Of a stretch of 60,160 nucleotides of DNA, positions 58,564 to 60,160 are shown in pieces. Location of the stretch: assembly GCA_037179515.1 (NCBI GenBank), contig JAXCGZ010013728.1, positions 1 to 60,160 of the forward strand, written 5' to 3'. How positions within the stretch are numbered: the stretch's first letter is position 1; each line of letters opens with the position of its first letter. Under the pieces are notes generated by a model. It made no database searches. It saw only the letters and a program-made list of their open reading frames with translations, and had not been told where the DNA came from. The position numbers and the translations under genes were made by a program. Source of the stretch: Halocaridina rubra (Eukaryota > Arthropoda > Malacostraca > Decapoda > Atyidae).

Positions 58564-60160
58564 ATGTATGTATTTCCCTAATTGTAATTTTCTAATTGTG
58601 CTTATGGGATAGAGGCTTATGCTCGTATCTCCCAGTCTCCTGGTCGGATCCACTATTATATTCAATGATGCGTATCATATTTGTCCTAAAAACTATTAAA
58701 TGAGTTAGCATTAATAACATTCTTGCTTACTGAATTCCAATCATCAACTACTCTTACAATACAAAATAAAGTACTTTCTTTCATTCTGTAAAGAAGTTTT
58801 CTAACAAAACTTCAAACTATGACCTCTAGTTCTAGAGCCAGTCATATTAAAACGTCGATCTCTATCTACTGTGTTAAAGCCATGAAGGAATTTAAACACC
58901 GTCACCATATCCCCTTATTCTTCTAGCTTCGAGTGATGGGAAGTCTCATTCCCTTAGCCTCTCCTCAAAACTGAGATTGCGAATTTTAGGCACCAGTTTC
59001 GTAGCATGTCTCTGAAACTTTTCCCAGCTTATTCATATGGTTTTTCAAGTGTGGATCCAAAAGGGGCCTGCATAGTCAAGCTTTAGCCTCACATAAGTTA
59101 CATAAGTATTTCTAAACATATTTTTGTCCATGTGTCTGTAGGGTACCCTTACGTTTGCTAAGATATCATAAGCAGTCCTTGCTGTGCCATTTATATGCAT
59201 TTAAAAGAGACAAATCCGTCAATATGTTTACTTCCAGATCTCTCTCATTCTCTGTCTCTTGCAGTTCTGCACCTGCTATTGAGTATCCAAGCTTAAACCT
59301 TCTGTACCCATTCTCATCACCTTGCATTTTGAAGTATTGAATTTCATTAGCCACTTTTCTGACCACTCATGAAGATTATTTACTTCTTCTTGAAGTTCTC
59401 TACCATTGATCTCGTCTTTACTTTCTTCATAATCTTTGCATCATCAGCAGACATATTGGTTTGGTGTCGGTTTTACGTCACAAACTCCCTTTTCAACTAA
59501 GGGCTAGGACGGTTGCCTTCTTGCGAAGGACTTGATATGGCAGATGTAATCGTTACCCTGAGTGTATGCCCTTACTAACCTCAGCCCGTGACGGGGCGCG
59601 AACCCTCGACCTGCCGCCTCAGAGTCACGGACGCTACCATTTCAGCAAACATATTCAAAAATGAATTTACAGATTCCGGTAGGTCATTTGCATATGCAGG
59701 AAACAAAATTGACCCTAAAACTGAAGCCTGTGGAACCCAACTACAAGCCTTTCTCCAGTCAGACACTGAGTGTTTTACTCTAACCATCTGTTCCCTTCCT
59801 TCCAAGACATATATACTTATTCTTACCATTACTTGCAGCTTTCTTAATAAGTCTCCCATGTGGGACCGTATCAAATGCTTTCTGAAAATCTAATAATATG
59901 CAAACCGCTCAACCCTCTCTTTTTTTGTAAGGTCAGGCATGCCTGATCATAAAATTCTAATAAGTGAGTTACTTTTGATCTCCCTTCTCTGAAGTCATGT
60001 TGTCTCACTGGCAAAAGTTGAAGGATTTCAAGCGAAGAGAGATGCGTTTTCTCAGTAGTTTCTCCAAATGTTTGCTAACTGTGCTGGTCAAGGAAACAAG
60101 CCTATAGTTTAAAGCTGTACCCCTACTTTCATTTTTGAAGATAGGTACCACGTTTGCTTG
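58564..60160 (-). pseudogene. LINE array copy 7 (runs off the window)
   Basis: The oldest-looking and longest copy. It reads back through motif C, motif B, motif A and the fingers to a VPIFKNES-like stretch at the right edge, upstream of where copy 2 is cut. It is interrupted by a SINE-B at 59458-59642 and many frameshifts. More of this element should lie beyond 60160. Confidence 0.83.
59445..59655 (-). mobile_element. SINE-B inserted in LINE copy 7
   Basis: Minus-oriented SINE-B (head GGTAGCGTCCGTGACTCTGA, B box GAGGGTTCGCGCCCC) between near-identical 13-base duplications, CAGCAGACATATT at 59445 and CAGCAAACATATT at 59643. It splits the reverse transcriptase FADD region, so it postdates copy 7. 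Confidence 0.88.

Overview
The window looks like animal nuclear DNA and most likely comes from an arthropod, probably a decapod crustacean. The support is long introns with canonical GT/AG splice sites, many (TA)n microsatellites, TTAGG-type motifs, tRNA-derived SINEs, and abundant decayed non-LTR and Tigger/pogo-type transposons. The species call is an inference; nothing in the sequence proves it.

There are two host genes, both on the minus strand. (1) 19432-51250 is a complete orthologue of GOLGA2/GM130, the cis-Golgi golgin. I could join 15 coding exons whose phases all agree, giving 3681 nt (1226 aa plus stop). It has a conserved basic N-terminus (p115-binding type), an unusually large disordered exon 3, a long coiled coil, and a C-terminal PDZ-ligand tail. 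(2) The first two coding exons of a calcium-regulated mitochondrial ATP-Mg/Pi carrier (SCaMC, SLC25A23/24/25 family) lie at 10244-6510. They carry EF-hand 1, EF-hand 2 and the start of EF-hand 3; the rest runs off the left edge of the window.

Layout. 1-6509: SCaMC intron 2, with SINEs, LINE tails and a Tigger remnant. 6637-10055: SCaMC intron 1, with a SINE, an LTR-like stretch and TTAGG-bearing fold-back elements. 10245-19431: intergenic DNA, with a 1.2-kb near-perfect palindrome of 272-bp tRNA-SINE units centred at 12296 and several LINE fragments. 19432-51250: GOLGA2. Its introns hold two broken Tigger-type transposons (44116-46730 and 31594-33860), several deletion derivatives, a TIR element carrying an eight-unit 160-bp satellite (34918-36536), two copies of a fold-back element, and an inverted decayed copy of the gene's own exon 3/intron 3. 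51251-53136: the GOLGA2 promoter region, then LINE remnants. 53137-60160: seven truncated copies of one CR1/Jockey-like LINE, all minus strand and joined head to tail through (TG)n or TG-rich tails.

The two host genes have no obvious direct functional link, but from memory their human counterparts (SLC25A25 and GOLGA2) are also close neighbours at 9q34.11, so the linkage may be old. The most unusual material is in the repeats: a family series showing how the subterminal region of a Tigger element became a satellite array, a palindrome centred on a tRNA-like anticodon loop, and a LINE that seems to insert into its own microsatellite tail.
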